DNA from: Hyaloscypha bicolor E
Taxonomy: Eukaryota > Ascomycota > Leotiomycetes > Helotiales > Hyaloscyphaceae
Direction: 5' to 3'
Assembly (NCBI RefSeq): GCF_002865645.1
Contig: NW_020194559.1
Coordinates: 496,001-560,000, forward strand
DNA: 64,000 bases
Position numbers and translations under genes: made by a program. A model generated the notes under the pieces. That model searched no databases. It had not been told where the DNA came from and saw nothing but the letters and a program-made list of their open reading frames with translations. Positions 12,572 through 24,712 of this stretch are shown here, one piece after another; position 1 is the stretch's first letter; every line of letters begins with the position of its first letter.

Positions 12572-15446
12572 AAATAAAAGAAATAAGATATAAATAATAG
12601 TTTTATATTTAATTAAATATTTAATTAAGCTTTTTAAGAAATCCGGCTATTATATTTATTTTAATAATTTCTTTATTTCTATTTGTTTTATCTAATATAC
12701 TTATTTTTAGAAAGTTATAATTACTAGAATATATAAAATAACTAATAGAGTTATTTAAAAGCTTTTTAATTTCTAGAAATCAGATAAAAAGAATATAATT
12801 CTTTAGAAAGAAATCTATTCTAGATATATATTTAATAGAAAAATTAAGCTTTTATTTTAATAATATTTTCTTTTATATTAGATAATAAGTATACTTTATA
12901 GCTAAGAAAAAGGCCTAAAAAGACTTTTTCTAAAATAAAGACTATATAAATATCTTTTAATAATTAGATTATAAAAATATTTTTAATTCCTGTAATTATA
13001 AATAAATATAATTATTATATAAGAGTAATTAATAAATTTAATTATTTAATTACCCAGAATACTAGTTTATAATATATAAAATAAAAAAAGTATTAAGTAT
13101 TAGAATATTAGCTATTTTATATGGTTTTAATTAATTATTATTTATTAGTTTATTATTTAGATATATTAGAGCCTTAATAAATAAGCTTTAGAAACTAGTA
13201 GAACTTTAGGAAGTAATTAATTATTACTTTTCTAGTAAAAGAAAGAAATAATAAAATTTACTAGAAGAAAAGAATATTATAAATTAGCTAAAAAGCTAAT
13301 AAAGTATTTATATAATTATATAAATAAATAAAGCTTAATAAAAATAAGAGATATATATATTATAAGAAATTGAAATATATAGATTAATCTAAAAAACGAG
13401 TTATACTAGCTTAAATTATAGCTAATTAAGGCAGAAAAAGCTTAAAATATAATTTTATATAAGAATATAAATAATATAATATTTATTTATATAAATATAG
13501 AAGTTGTTTTAAGGTTTTTTATTAGAATTTATATTTTTTATCTCCTAAAACAGCTTTCTAATTAGCTATAATTAAGCGAGAATTAATATATATAGTCTAA
13601 TAAATATCTGGCTATAATAAAACAAATAATATATAATAAAATAATAGTTTTTTTAATAAAAAAAGTTACTAGATAATTTATAGAAAATTATTATAAATTT
13701 GAAATAAAGTTAATTATTAGACTAAATAAAAGTAAATTACTAAATTAAAGCTATTATAAAAACTAGAGATTTTATTAATATCGGGCTAGCTTTATTTATT
13801 TACTTTATATAAGATATATTTAAATTTAATAATATAAATAAATAAAAATTATTATTTTATTAAAATATATAAAGCTTATTTTTAGTCTTTAATTATTTAT
13901 TTGAATTATTATATACTTATAAAAATTAATTCTATAATTATATATATTTTATATAAAAAAGCTATAATAGAATTATTAATTAGATAAAGAACTTTAGATT
14001 AAAATAAATATAATAAAACTAAATAATAAAGTTTTTAATAACCGGGCTATTAATTTATAACTTAGCCTTAATTAAAAGCAATTAAATATTAAATTTATAT
14101 ATTAAATTAGTAAATTTCTTAAAGTTAAAAAGCTTTAATTTCTGGCTATTTTTTACTTATAAAGTAATAATTTTTATTTATAAGCTATTGAATTTATATT
14201 AAACTTAAGTTTAAAAAACATTTATTTTTAAAGAAATATTAATAAAGTTAATAAAAAGACGGAAAAATTATAAAAATAAAAGTATTTATTAATAAATTAA
14301 ATTAAATAAATATTTAGAAGCTATATTTTATTAAGTTAGATTAAGGTTTTATTAAGAGTTATATTTATATTAATTAAATAAAATAAAATAATAAAGTATA
14401 AATAATATTATATAAATAAATAAAGAATTATAAGCTTTATAATACTAATACTTGCTATTAAGGATATAAGAAGCTTTAGATAATATAATAGCAGAAATAA
14501 ATTAATAAATAAAGATTTAAAGATTTAAGATTTTAAGATTTTAAGAATCTAAAGCTAAGAGAAAAAGAAGTAAAATACAGTAATAAATAAATAAATATGG
14601 CTAAAACTATTAAAATACCGAGCTTAATTTGAATCTTATTATAAGACCGGGTCTCTGGGCTTAAAAAGCAAGGTAGAGTAGCTCTATTCCGAGGATTCTA
14701 AACTAAGGAAAGAAGCTCTTAAGTACGGGAGCTTTAGTATTCTAAATACTAGAATAGCCGCATGTATTATTACGGTTATATAACGCTAAATTTACTAGTA
14801 AAGCGGCTGAGTATTACAAATCTTAGCTTAAAACCTTAACTAAAACCAAGTTCGTATTAATTATATAATACTAGCCGTTATAGAAAGTATATTAATATTA
14901 TAATATTATATTTTCTATTTCTAAATATTAATTACATTATTAAATAAATACAAATATTATTTTATAACTATATAATAATATTATATATTATTAATAAACT
15001 AATATTTATTAACTTTATATAATTAAATTTATATAGATTTTTTCTTTTAATAATATTTATTTATAAAATATATTTATTAAGCTTAATTTTTAATTATATA
15101 TATATTTAAAGAGTTATATTTTTAAAGAAATTAAATTAAACTAAACTAAATAAAAAGCTTTATTTATTATATATTTTAAGATTATTATTTTATTATTATT
15201 ATATATTTAATATTTTTTTTGAATTTAGCTTAAAACTTTTATTAATTAATTAATAATTTTGTTTACTTTAATATATTTATAATAATTTAAATATTAGTAA
15301 TTTTATATATAAAAATATTAATTTTTAAATTTTTAAATAAAATTATAAAAAGAAAATAGCTTAATAAAAAAGTATATTATTTAAAGTAATAATATATTAT
15401 TTAAAGTAATAATATAATTTTTAAAATAAATATTGATATTATTACA
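12572..15446. other. AT-rich degraded sequence, unassigned
   Basis: No open frame and no domain I recognise. A less AT-biased island at about 14620-14880 contains TATTACGGTTATA (14768), which resembles the outer end of the gypsy LTR read on the minus strand and could be a piece of a related LTR. The rest is probably another decayed transposon. Confidence 0.55.
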
Positions 15447-16022
15447 TAAATTTCTGTGGGACGCTTAGAGAGTCTGAGATGAATCTGCAATGGGGATGGA
15501 GATGAATATCTGTCTCTCGAACTTGGGCACAGAGACGGAATATGTGGTTATCCATTAAGTAGGATGATGTCTTAGCCGTTAGATAATCGGATGCACGGGG
15601 TAAAATTGAGGCCAATGATTCAAGCCCATTGCGAATGCTACCCGGAATCTATCCAAGAGAGATATCCGTTCTCGGTGTGCCACCCAATTCCCGCCCGAGA
15701 TTCTGACTTTGCATCCAACTTCCGGACGCGGGACAGAGAAAATGGCTGAAATGTTCGCAAGACTGCTTGATTATCCTCCGTGATAATGCAGATAAGGACC
15801 AAAGGAGTATGGTTTCACCACGTCAGTAATCCATCGGTTGGTGGAGGGGGATATGAAGCCAAGAGGCTTGCTTGGCAGTCTTTAGTGCTTCTCTCACACT
15901 ACAAAAATGCCGGCATCCGAGTACAAAACACGGCAGACAAGAATCCCATCGAGGATTCTTTCAATGCAGAACACTTCCTCAATTATTCATGTTCAATTTA
16001 AAAACAAACGAAAACCCAAAGT
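15447..16022. other. Intergenic, border of the AT block
   Basis: Balanced composition from the first bases after the AT block. Short open frames overlap on the plus strand (15780-16001 and others) but they run antisense into the neighbouring gene and show no recognisable product. Likely the 3' flank of the minus-strand gene ending at 16023. Confidence 0.5.
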
Positions 16023-17050
16023 TCAAGCCAACACCGCCTCCTGGACTCCTCCAGAGGGCGGAGGTCCACCGCCACCACACTCACCGACGTCGTCGTCGTC
16101 CTCATCACAACCCCCCAGCACCCCGTGCTCATCCCACTCATCTTCATCTTCACTCTCCTCTCCTCTCCCATCCTCATCCATTTCCTCTCCCCCTCCCTCT
16201 CCCCCCACATTGCCAGCAGCAAATGCCGCATTCGCAGCAGCCAACTCTCGTCTCATATGCAATTTATATTTTTGGGATTTTTGGGCCTCGGCCCGTTGCT
16301 TCCGAAGCCGCTTCTTCTCCTGCCGACTCATCTTCTTCCTCGGAGCGGCCTTGGCGGCAGCACGCCGGGCTTCAACTGCTGCAATTTGGGCCCGCAGCGT
16401 GGGGGGGAAGATGGAGGGGTCGTCGAGGGTGGTGGGGGTGGGGGTAGGAGGGGTGGGAGGGGCGGGAGGGGCGGCTGAGAGGGTTGTGCATCCATGTTAG
16501 CCATCTATCCAAGTGCCAGGTCTACCAACCCCCCTCCCCCCCAAAGGAACATAGCAGAAAAATGAAAAGAAACGGAATGACTAGAGAATGCAAATTCTTT
16601 TGGGGGGGAGGATTCTGGGTGGTTCTTGAGAAGATGTTTTTGTGAAGGATCCAAGCTTTCATAGAGCGAGAGTTATCCAGCTTTTTCTTCGGCAACAGGA
16701 AAGCTGAATGTTCAAGGAGAGTTGCTTTAACTTGCTTACCTCGGCTTCTGACCGGAAGGGTCATCTGCAGGCACTTGCCATTGCCTTCTTTCTTGTCCTT
16801 CTCTTCTTCCCTTCGCCGTTCGGCCTTTTTGGCCTTCTTCTCGTCCGAAATCGGGTTGTAATCAGCGCGTTTCTATTTATCGCCGTTAGTTACCGCTGCT
16901 CAACAGACTATTTGAGACCTAATTTGAGGCAGCTGGAAGGCTCGAGTCAATGCAAAGCTGATAGGGGACACAGCTTCCTGTTCAAGTATAGACATGCATG
17001 GTGTACTCAACTGCCTTTACTAAAAAGAGATACACACTTACGCCTGTCAT
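16023..17050 (-). CDS. Unrecognised charged protein, three exons
   Basis: Proposed exons (minus strand): 17042-17050, 16740-16872, 16023-16474, giving 197 aa. Intron 1 has donor GTAAGT and a CTAAC branch sequence shortly before a TAG acceptor. Intron 2 has donor GTAAGC, a CTAAC and a CAG acceptor, and restores the frame exactly. The N-terminal third is very basic (KKAKKAERRREEEK), then comes a Pro/Thr-rich linker, a second Lys/Arg helix (QEKKRLRKQRAEAQ), and an acidic Asp/Glu-rich tail with Gly runs. The alternation suggests a nucleic-acid- or chromatin-associated factor, but that is inference; I do not recognise the family. The first exon is only three codons, so the true start could differ. 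GC-rich homopolymers make single-base errors possible. It is the first gene right of the RIP block. Confidence 0.55.
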
Positions 17051-18458
17051 GGTTGATGTTGTACAGCGGTGGTTGATCAAGAGAAAGTTGCTTCCATCCG
17101 AAGAGTGAAAGTTACACACAGATCGGAGCCTGAAATTTCTTTTCACAAGTGAATCTCGTGTCAATTCTTTGAATCCTCTTCGCAATCTCCCTCAAAGTTG
17201 ATCAATAAATATCACGTGCATAAAAGTATAATTATTCCGGGAAGCATACTGCGAAAGCGCACATGCCAAATCTCAGATATTTTATTATATACTATTCTAA
17301 TCCAGACGTAAAAGAATATCATCGTCTTTCCTAATGAGAAGGGCAAAATGAAATCTTCTAAACGATTTTATCGGAAGTAAACATACTCAGCGAGCTAAGC
17401 GAACGACAAGCGAGAGGAGTTGCGATGCCAAAAAATTTGTGTACTACGAGGCTACAAAATGCCAAAAAAGAAAAAGGTTTTTGGTATGTACAAGTACATG
17501 GCAGTGTATTTCAACCGCGAATAAGGGGTGCAATGCTCAAGGACCACTTCGCACCGTCACTGCTCGAGGCTAGACGGGGGGGGATTCTTTGCTTGAGAAA
17601 CATTGATCAGTAAAACGTCAAGTGTGGAAACCCTCAAACGTTTAGGGAATGGGGGTGATGATACGTATCCTGCGCACAGCCGTCTGACCACTAAGCTAGA
17701 CGGTGCGCTGATTCTATTTGGAAAACAAATCTCTTATTTTGTTATAAGTGAGTCGGGTTTGGAGTGGGTCGCGATCACGGGATTTAGCGAGAACCCCCTT
17801 TTCTCATTCACTTCCGCGATCGCAATCGCGATCACTCCATCCATTTGTGCGATCGAAATCTGAAATCCTCAATTATTGGGTATGTATTTGAAAAGAAGGC
17901 GACACTGATTTTCATTGTCCTCAGTCAGTCAAGGTTGGGACATTTTATCTTGACTTTGAGAAGATATTGATTTAAATTTAGAACTTCCAAGGTATTCGAC
18001 GGGCTGGAGATGTACGAGAACTCGAGGGAACATTGGGAGAGGGGAGAGGGAGTAGTTGAGATACCCCACTGGATTTGGCACATTTACAGCCGCCTCTTTT
18101 GTCCACGGCGAAGCTGAAAGGAGCTGTTTGATTGAGCGAGACGGAGGGCGGGGATCTTTGAGCCTCGGGAACACGTCATGGAAATTGGAAGTTCAAGGTA
18201 ATATTTACAGGCACATGCATGCAGTGGTCAAAATCGTTGAATGTGGTAGCATTAAGGCAGGGCTCTAACCCACAAAGGAAAGCAAAAGCAAAAGCAATCT
18301 GTATTCATAAAATCGAGCGTAAAAGTCCGCACGCAATATCAAACAAAACTCCAGCATAATCTGACGGCCAATTTAGTTAATCCCAAGTCATGTCACTCAC
18401 CGTGAGCTTCTTGATCAAGAAGTGGTGGTTTACACCCACCAAAGCAACTGCTCTCCAA
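17051..18458. other. Intergenic, 1.4 kb
   Basis: Holds the promoter of the minus-strand gene starting at 17050 and the 3' flank of the amine oxidase. A CACGTG box is at 17213-17218. No coding signal: plus-strand frames of 60-86 codons lack recognisable features. Confidence 0.5.
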
Positions 18459-20134
18459 TTAAGGAGAAACAGATCTAGCGGTTGTATCCTGACCGTCCCA
18501 CTCCTTTCCAAAAATACCCAACAGATTCCTGGCGGCGATCTCTCCCGTCTCAAAGGCACCATGGACACAGCCGTTGCCGACCTCGATGCAATGTTCGCCG
18601 GCGAATTGTAACCTCTTGTTTCGGTGTTCGTCGAGTGCATTGACCAGGATCTCGGAGTTGTCGCCGACTTTCTCGACGCTGTAGGAACCGAAGCCGGCGA
18701 GGGGGTCGAGAGTCCAGTGCGTGGTTTCGATGTTCAAGAGATCAGGGAGGTCTTTGTACGGCTCCGTGCGGAGGATTTTGAACAATGGCTCGAAGAAGGC
18801 GTACAGATCGGTGTGGTCCATGGACTCGATGCGTTGGGTCAGCGGCTCCGCGACCTGAATGCAGAGTTCCTTGCTTCCGGACATGATCCAGAGATTCGAG
18901 GTGACTGTTGCGTAGGACAGGATAGACGACTCGTCGATGGGTGCCCCGGCCGGGATTGGGGACGGATAGTACATGAACTGATCGTTGTCCTTTGGCCAGA
19001 AAACTTCCGAGAATTCAACGAATACTTTTCCTAGAGCACCGTAGGAGAATGAGTTTAGTCCACGCTGGATTGAGGCCGGAATCGGCGGGGAGAACGAGAT
19101 CGTATTTCGACGGAGGCATCCGAGGGGAACCGTCACGATGACGGCGTCTGCGGCGTAGGTTCCATTCTGGGTCTGGACAACAGTGGATAAATCAGAATCT
19201 CCCCAAGTGATGTTCTTGACTACTTCACCCAGATGAATCATGTTCGGGTCCTTGAGAAGCGGCTTTGCGGTCCAATTGACGATCTTGTCGTATCCACCTT
19301 TCATGTAGAGATTTCGCTCCGTCATGAAATAGCTCAGATGCTTGGCAGATGCATTGTCAATGGAAGTTCCGATCCACAGCTCGACTTCTCGGGTTGCTTG
19401 TGGGGCCCATTTTCGCTCGGAGGCAGTGATCAGAGGATGTTTGGCCACAAAATCGTCGACGGAATCTTTGACGGAGCGATCGGGTGCATTGGGGTTCTCG
19501 TCGTAGTACCACTCAATCCAGTCAGCAAACTCATCAGCGACTTTCTTTGCCTTGAACTGAGATCCGGCTCTTCCGTCTCGGGTATAGTACAGCGGCGTTC
19601 CGTCGTCATAGTAATACTCGATACCAAGCTTTGGGATCAATTGAACAAGCTTGTTCTGCGAAGTTTCGTGCATCCACGCAGCGCCTAAACCTTCAGTGTG
19701 AGCATGATCTTGCCAGGGAGAAGGATAAACAACCCACAGATTGTGTGGCGTCAAGCACCACCCACAATTGAAGATATTGTCTAGTCTAGGTAAAATTTAC
19801 CAATGTCTCTGGCACCCTTTCCATCTCGTCTGCTCGTGCAAATGCGACCTCCAATGCGGTCCGGACGTCCTTCGAGGATGGTGACGGCGATTCCATGGCG
19901 TTGCAAGACGGATGCGGCTCGCAATCCAGATATGCCAGCACCCACGACGATGACGTGCTGTCTCTTAGAAGACTCGAGGGCGAGTTTTTCAAGTGTGGCA
20001 TCCACCGCAGAGGGCATTACAGCGACCTTGGGTGCTGGCGCTTGGACTCCTGCAATTACTTCGTTTTGAATTTGACGATGGTTTATTTCGTTTAGATTTA
20101 AAGCGCCAGGAGCTGATATGAATAGCGTCGACAT
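18459..20134 (-). CDS. FAD-dependent amine oxidase (polyamine/monoamine oxidase family)
   Basis: Two exons, 19801-20134 and 18459-19684, joined by a 116-nt intron (GTAAAT...TTTAG) that restores the RDIG-AAWMH block, give 519 aa. The flavin-containing amino-oxidase fold is clear: a dinucleotide-binding GAGISG at about residues 65-70 with the acidic end of strand 2 (LEGR), GGRI at 95-98, the substrate-side AAWMHETSQ, and the C-terminal FAD clamp F-A-G-E-H...G-x-V-H-G-A-F-x-T-G near residues 470-490. Such enzymes oxidise amines or polyamines to aldehydes with release of hydrogen peroxide. About 55 residues precede the Rossmann motif with no clear signal peptide; the C-terminus shows no obvious peroxisomal tripeptide (ends SVSP). 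Substrate cannot be told from sequence. Confidence 0.88.
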
Positions 20135-21731
20135 ACTGACTCAACATCTGCGTTGTATGGGCGAGGTCTTGCCTTGAGAAGGGGTATGAAGGGGGTGGGT
20201 TGTTGAAGGGTTGCGAGGCTGCGAGCTCAATTCGAGAGTGTCGCTGGTGGACGGTTCAAGAGGTTGCGAGTTGATTGAAGGAGATGTTGTCAAACGGTGT
20301 ATCTATCCAAGACTCGATTGTGTTGGTGAAGAAGGAAGGAGGGCGAGAGTGGGAGGCGAAGGTTAGGTTCACGATCAAATAGGTTGGGGTGTCTCGGCAG
20401 CGGCGTCCTCGCGTAGCGCGGGCCCCACGCCCATCCACCCCAAACACTGGCACTTCCATTCACGTTCCTGACACGCACCCATCCCTTCCATCTCGCCAAT
20501 CTCACGCCGTGTTCTCGAAGGCATTTCTGCAGGGTCTATCAGCAGCGAATCCCGGCCCCTGTACTTCGTAGTGTACAATGACGACCGCATCGCCAGCCTC
20601 CACGGCATCTTATCTGGCACTACTCGCATTCGGGCAAGTACAGCCGTGGCGTGGGATTGGGGAGGGACAGACAACCAGGAGCCTCGACGACGGCATCGAG
20701 CCGATTTGGAGGAAGGCCGTCTTCGCTGCATCTTCGAGACCGCACCGTGCAGCTTCACGAGCTGATGCTACTGCTGCTGCTGCTGCTTGCCGAATGGGGG
20801 CAGTGTCGGGCGCTCATGTGATGCTGTCGGGGACGAGGAGGTGCGTCCAGATGCACAGCAGCGAGAGGGAGAGGCTCGAAATGGTGGTTTGCAGATGGGC
20901 TGACTAATACGGTCCGCCCGACGCTACTTATGGGCCAGCTCCACCACCACCAGCACCAGCACCTCCACGGACCACCAACTGACTGGGCCAGCCAATTTCA
21001 CCGACGTTGAACCTTCCCTGGCACTCGAAATTCGAGATAAGAGGTCGCTGTTTGCCGCGCCTGGGAATACCTGACCTGGATGAGGCGTCCGCTCTGGCTC
21101 TCTGGCTCGGACTGGACGGCGAGGGCGAGTTGCTGAAGGACCCCTCCTGCAGTCCCCCGGACCTCGGTCTGATCTTCCAACCGCAGCACGCGAACACGTC
21201 TGCGTTTCAATCTCAAATTATACTCCGATTCACGTCTGACAAACCACAACGTCGGGTGCCACCATCCGCTCCTCGCTCTACAGTACTCAAGTAATGGCAT
21301 GGTCCGGTTTATTGGCCATCTCGGGCAGCACCGCCCTGCTCGATCGGCGGTGGTGCGGCATCAGAATCTGCAACAGGGAGGTGCAGCTTATCAGCGCGTG
21401 GCCAATTGTCAACCCCACAGAGTGGCAGCGACTCAGCGACTGGCATTGGATGGGAGTTCCTGATCCAGCAGATCGCCGCGTGCGCAGGGGAGCTGTTATC
21501 ATGTCGCAGCCGAACGTGACAATTTCTTACCTTCCTTTTTTATCGAGAGCTGAACTTTTAAAACACAACATGTCCTCTTGACGCGCTTTTGCGAAGGTGT
21601 TCCTGCAGAATTCCCCTCCTTCACGTATTTTCTTCGGTGTCTGACAGCTTCGCGGGCAATTGTTGCAATTTTAACACGCTTTGTCACCCCACTTTTCCCA
21701 GAATACCCCAAGGCTCCATCAATTGAGATAG
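20135..21731. other. Intergenic between divergent genes, 1.6 kb
   Basis: Lies between the amine oxidase (minus) and the MFS transporter (plus) and so holds both promoters. Several overlapping frames of 60-127 codons exist on both strands because of the GC-rich composition, but none has a recognisable domain. A (CTG)n-like run is at about 20765-20790. Confidence 0.5.
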
Positions 21732-23369
21732 ATGGAAGAAATAGACTTCATCCCCGGCACTACGCGCCTCGTCGAGGACCACGATCATGCTGCCACCTCC
21801 CACTTGAAGAAGCATGGGGACATCATTCTCTCCCCCCAACCAACAAACTCCCCGAACGACCCTCTGAATTGGTCTCTCCCACGCAGATGCTGGCATGCCG
21901 CCCTTCTCTGCTTCGTCACAGCGCTCACAGCTGCAACCTCCAATGACGCCGGATCAGCTCAGGATGGAATGAACACCGACTTGGGAATATCATACAATGC
22001 GATGAATACAGGCGCCGGAGTCCTATTCATTGGAATCGGGTATTTCACACTTCTGATCTCACCCGCAGCCTGGCTCTATGGAAGACGAATCACATTCCTC
22101 ATATGTATTTTCCTGGGAGCGATGGGAGCTATTTGGTTCGCAAGAGTGCAAAGCACGGAAGATTCCATCTGGAACCAGCTCTTCGTCGGCGCGTCCGAAG
22201 CTTGCGCAGAAGCCAATGTCCAGCTCTCGCTCTCAGAGGTCTTCTATTCACATCAGCGAGGAGCAGTTCTCGGCGTTTACGTTTTGTCTACAAGTATCGG
22301 AACATACCTTGGTCCCTTAATCGGCGGATTTGTGGCAGACCGAATTGGCTGGCGCTGGATCGGCTGGCTCTCGGTAATCATTTCCTTGGGCACAGTCGTC
22401 GTCCTCTTCTTCACGCTCGAAGAAACCCTCTTCGACCGCTCCGCCTACGACGTTGGCACAATCGACGGTGTGCACCAAACCGGCGATACCCCTCATCCGC
22501 ACCACTCAGAAAACGAAAAGACTGCCGATCTCAATAAATCCCACTCCCCCTCTGACGTCCCCGCTGAATCCTCGATGGAGAAGAAGAAGACATACTGGCA
22601 GCGAATTCAACTGATTACATTAGCACCCAACGTTGTAGGCACAGGCTTCAAGCAATACATCTCCCGCCTCCTACACACCCTCCGCGTCTTCACCTTCCCA
22701 GCGGTCCTCTACAGCGGCCTGCAATGGGGCGCCCAAGACGCCTGGCTAACCTTCTACCTCACCCTCGAAGAAAGCAACTGGTTCGGCCCGCCGTGGAACT
22801 ACTCTGACGTCGGCACTGGCCTCATGAACATCCCAACCCTCATCGGTGCCGTGATCGGCTGTTTCTGGGGCGGCTGGTTCTCCGATCTATTCGTCGCTTG
22901 GTACGCTAAGCGCTTCCGCAAGGGTATTCGCGAGGCGGAGGATAGACTGTGGATGATGTACCCCTGCGCCATCATCTCTCCCGTCGGCATGCTTTTGTTC
23001 GGCATCGGGACTGCCTATGGCTGGAACTGGCTGGCCCCCTACGTCGGACTCGGCTTCATCGGTTTCGGCTGGGGTTGCGCGGGCGATCTGTCTATGGCGT
23101 ACCTCATGGACGCCTACCCGGAAATGGTGCTGGAAGGCATGGTCGGTGTTGCGGTGGTGAATAACACACTGGCTTGTCTGTTTACGTTCACGGCGTCCGA
23201 TTGGCTGGGTGGTGGCGTGGACAGTGTTAGGAACTGCATGATCGAGATCGCGGTGCTGGATTTCGTGTTTGTCATGCTGACGGTGCCGATGATGCTCTAC
23301 GGCAAGAAATGTCGACGGTGGACGTTGAAGCGGTACGAGGATTTTGTGCGGATTCGGGATACCCTGTAA
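21732..23369 (+). CDS. MFS transporter, DHA1 (HOL1-like) family
   Basis: Single exon, 545 aa. It starts with a soluble N-terminus carrying the fungal DPLNW motif (residues 43-47) just before the first membrane helix (about 54-70). The loop 2-3 signature is reduced to YGRR (116-119); helix 5 carries the antiporter-type G-P-L-I-G-G-F followed by the conserved GWRW (about 206-209). A long charged central loop (about 235-290) separates two six-helix halves. The C-terminal half has G-W-x-W-G-C-A-G-D-L-S and Y-P-E-M, as in fungal HOL1-like members that move cations, polyamines or drugs. Plasma-membrane location is inferred. It is divergent from the amine oxidase; a functional link through amines is possible but unproven. 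Confidence 0.9.
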   Translation: MEEIDFIPGTTRLVEDHDHAATSHLKKHGDIILSPQPTNSPNDPLNWSLPRRCWHAALLCFVTALTAATSNDAGSAQDGMNTDLGISYNAMNTGAGVLFIGIGYFTLLISPAAWLYGRRITFLICIFLGAMGAIWFARVQSTEDSIWNQLFVGASEACAEANVQLSLSEVFYSHQRGAVLGVYVLSTSIGTYLGPLIGGFVADRIGWRWIGWLSVIISLGTVVVLFFTLEETLFDRSAYDVGTIDGVHQTGDTPHPHHSENEKTADLNKSHSPSDVPAESSMEKKKTYWQRIQLITLAPNVVGTGFKQYISRLLHTLRVFTFPAVLYSGLQWGAQDAWLTFYLTLEESNWFGPPWNYSDVGTGLMNIPTLIGAVIGCFWGGWFSDLFVAWYAKRFRKGIREAEDRLWMMYPCAIISPVGMLLFGIGTAYGWNWLAPYVGLGFIGFGWGCAGDLSMAYLMDAYPEMVLEGMVGVAVVNNTLACLFTFTASDWLGGGVDSVRNCMIEIAVLDFVFVMLTVPMMLYGKKCRRWTLKRYEDFVRIRDTL

Positions 23370-24712
23370 CGCAACTAAACTATCTTTTGGCATAACTGGT
23401 GCCGGGTTCTAGAAGGGAGAATACGTGGGTGGGTAGGAATTCAATGCATATTCTTGAGAAGCGACTGAGTGTGTGGAAGTTGTCTGCATTGCTTCGATGA
23501 TGACTTTTCAGACTTGTCGGTGTGAGAAACACGTACCAGGTATTCATCGTTTCTACCTATCTGCGCTATAAATAGGCAGTATTAAGCGATACTTCTTCAT
23601 TCGTCCACCTATGCATCTTAAACTCCTCCATAGACGTTAAAATTGCAGTGCTGTCCACGCAGGAGATATTGGTCATGTGATGGCGGGCCTATACATACAG
23701 ATAGGGCAATGTTAAGCGAAACTTCGCATCTCAGTGCTCTACAGACGCTAAAATTGCAGTGCTCATCAAGGACTGCTTCTCTGCAGCACTCTGAGAGTGC
23801 CCAAAAGCCTGTTCTGTTCAGCCTCGCTAACACATTACCACATATTACAGCATTGCTCTTTTAGCGTCTTCGTTCCGTGAGCCCCACTGATGGCTCAAGC
23901 AAGCATATCGACGATCATCACAAGTAATTGTCCTGGAGGTGACAAATTTAAGATTCTCTAGCCTTTCGAGGTTGATAAGTCTGGTTGGGAGAAAGGTCAT
24001 GGAAGCGAGGGAGGCCGCAGGATAGCATCCTGTGTGCAAAGAGAGACAAACTGCAAGGTTTTTTTGCCCGATTTCGATCAGGATCGCGTTGGAGAAGAGA
24101 ATTTTTTCCAGATCCCATTTGCGATCCTTTTCAACCAATTTCAGAGCATGCTCAGCCTGATCAACGCGAGAGTGTCTTCAGAGCCTTGCGCTTACAGGCA
24201 GTCGGTTCGGTTTTCTCTTCGCTTTCTTCGCCTTCATCATGGCAAGCAGCAGTGCGTCAGGACGGTTCACCCATAACGATAAGTTGAGTTGATAGAAGTT
24301 GGTTATATCTCAGGTGAGCCTGAAGGAAAGATTTGGGAGGTTGTCGCCCACGGTGGGTTGAAAGTCTGACAAGGGGTCATGAAGCGAACCCCATGAAGCA
24401 AGCGAATTTACCCAGTACCCCCTGAAAATATCCTTCGGGTGGAATGTCGTCTATCAACTACTGACTATGAACACTCCTTATCAGAATTAGAGCGCTATTT
24501 AATTGAGAAGCGGCAGTATAGAAGGGGCCTTGGCCCAGTGTTCGCCTCCTAATTAAATCCTGGTTGGCACGTGATCATCAGGCCAAGCTGCTGACTCACA
24601 AGTGCATTTTCCCTCCTAACTCACTAAACTTTACTCCCTTCCCCTCTTGTCTCATGCACTGCAGTTTTTTTTATTAAAAAAAACATTATATTAACAACAG
24701 GAGTTGAAGAGA
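23370..24712. other. Intergenic, 1.3 kb, with diverged local repeats
   Basis: Two 21-bp copies of AGACGYTAAAATTGCAGTGC plus T, at 23632-23652 and 23743-23763, are accompanied by TTAAGCGAWACTTC at 23582 and 23712. This indicates an old local duplication. A CACGTG box is at 24568-24573. No gene seen. Confidence 0.55.

Larger units (their letters stand above)
1..15446. repeat. AT-rich RIP-degraded repeat block
   Basis: The whole stretch is dominated by A and T, with TA steps everywhere and almost no open frame longer than 70 codons. All recognisable content is retrotransposon-derived, in both orientations, and riddled with stops. The two LTRs of the element at 6413-12571 differ only by C/T and G/A transitions, which is the signature of RIP in ascomycetes. 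Composition becomes balanced within a few bases of 15446. The block contains no gene I would call functional. Left end lies outside the window. Confidence 0.93.

Noticed and set aside
1..15446. CRISPR array or centromere interpretation of the AT block
   Set aside because: No regular spacer-repeat pattern, and recognisable retrotransposon order explains most of it; centromere identity cannot be judged from sequence alone.
16125..16500. Plus-strand frames of 117-197 codons over the first gene
   Set aside because: They are antisense shadows of the GC-rich exon; Ser/Pro/His-rich composition and no domain. The minus-strand model explains splice sites and frame.
17640..17715. tRNA-like D-arm on the minus strand (TAGCTTAGTGGT)
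   Set aside because: The D-arm motif is present but no acceptor pairing, anticodon stem or T-arm (GGTTCGA-like) can be laid out around it.
18624..19688. Plus-strand frames of 136 and 151 codons
   Set aside because: Antisense to the amine oxidase exon, whose motifs are unambiguous.
20375..20758. 127-codon minus-strand frame upstream of the amine oxidase
   Set aside because: Arg/Ser-rich, overlaps equally long frames on the other strand, and sits in promoter position.
21007..21294. 95-codon plus-strand frame
   Set aside because: Overlapped by a 100-codon opposite frame; no domain or splice structure.
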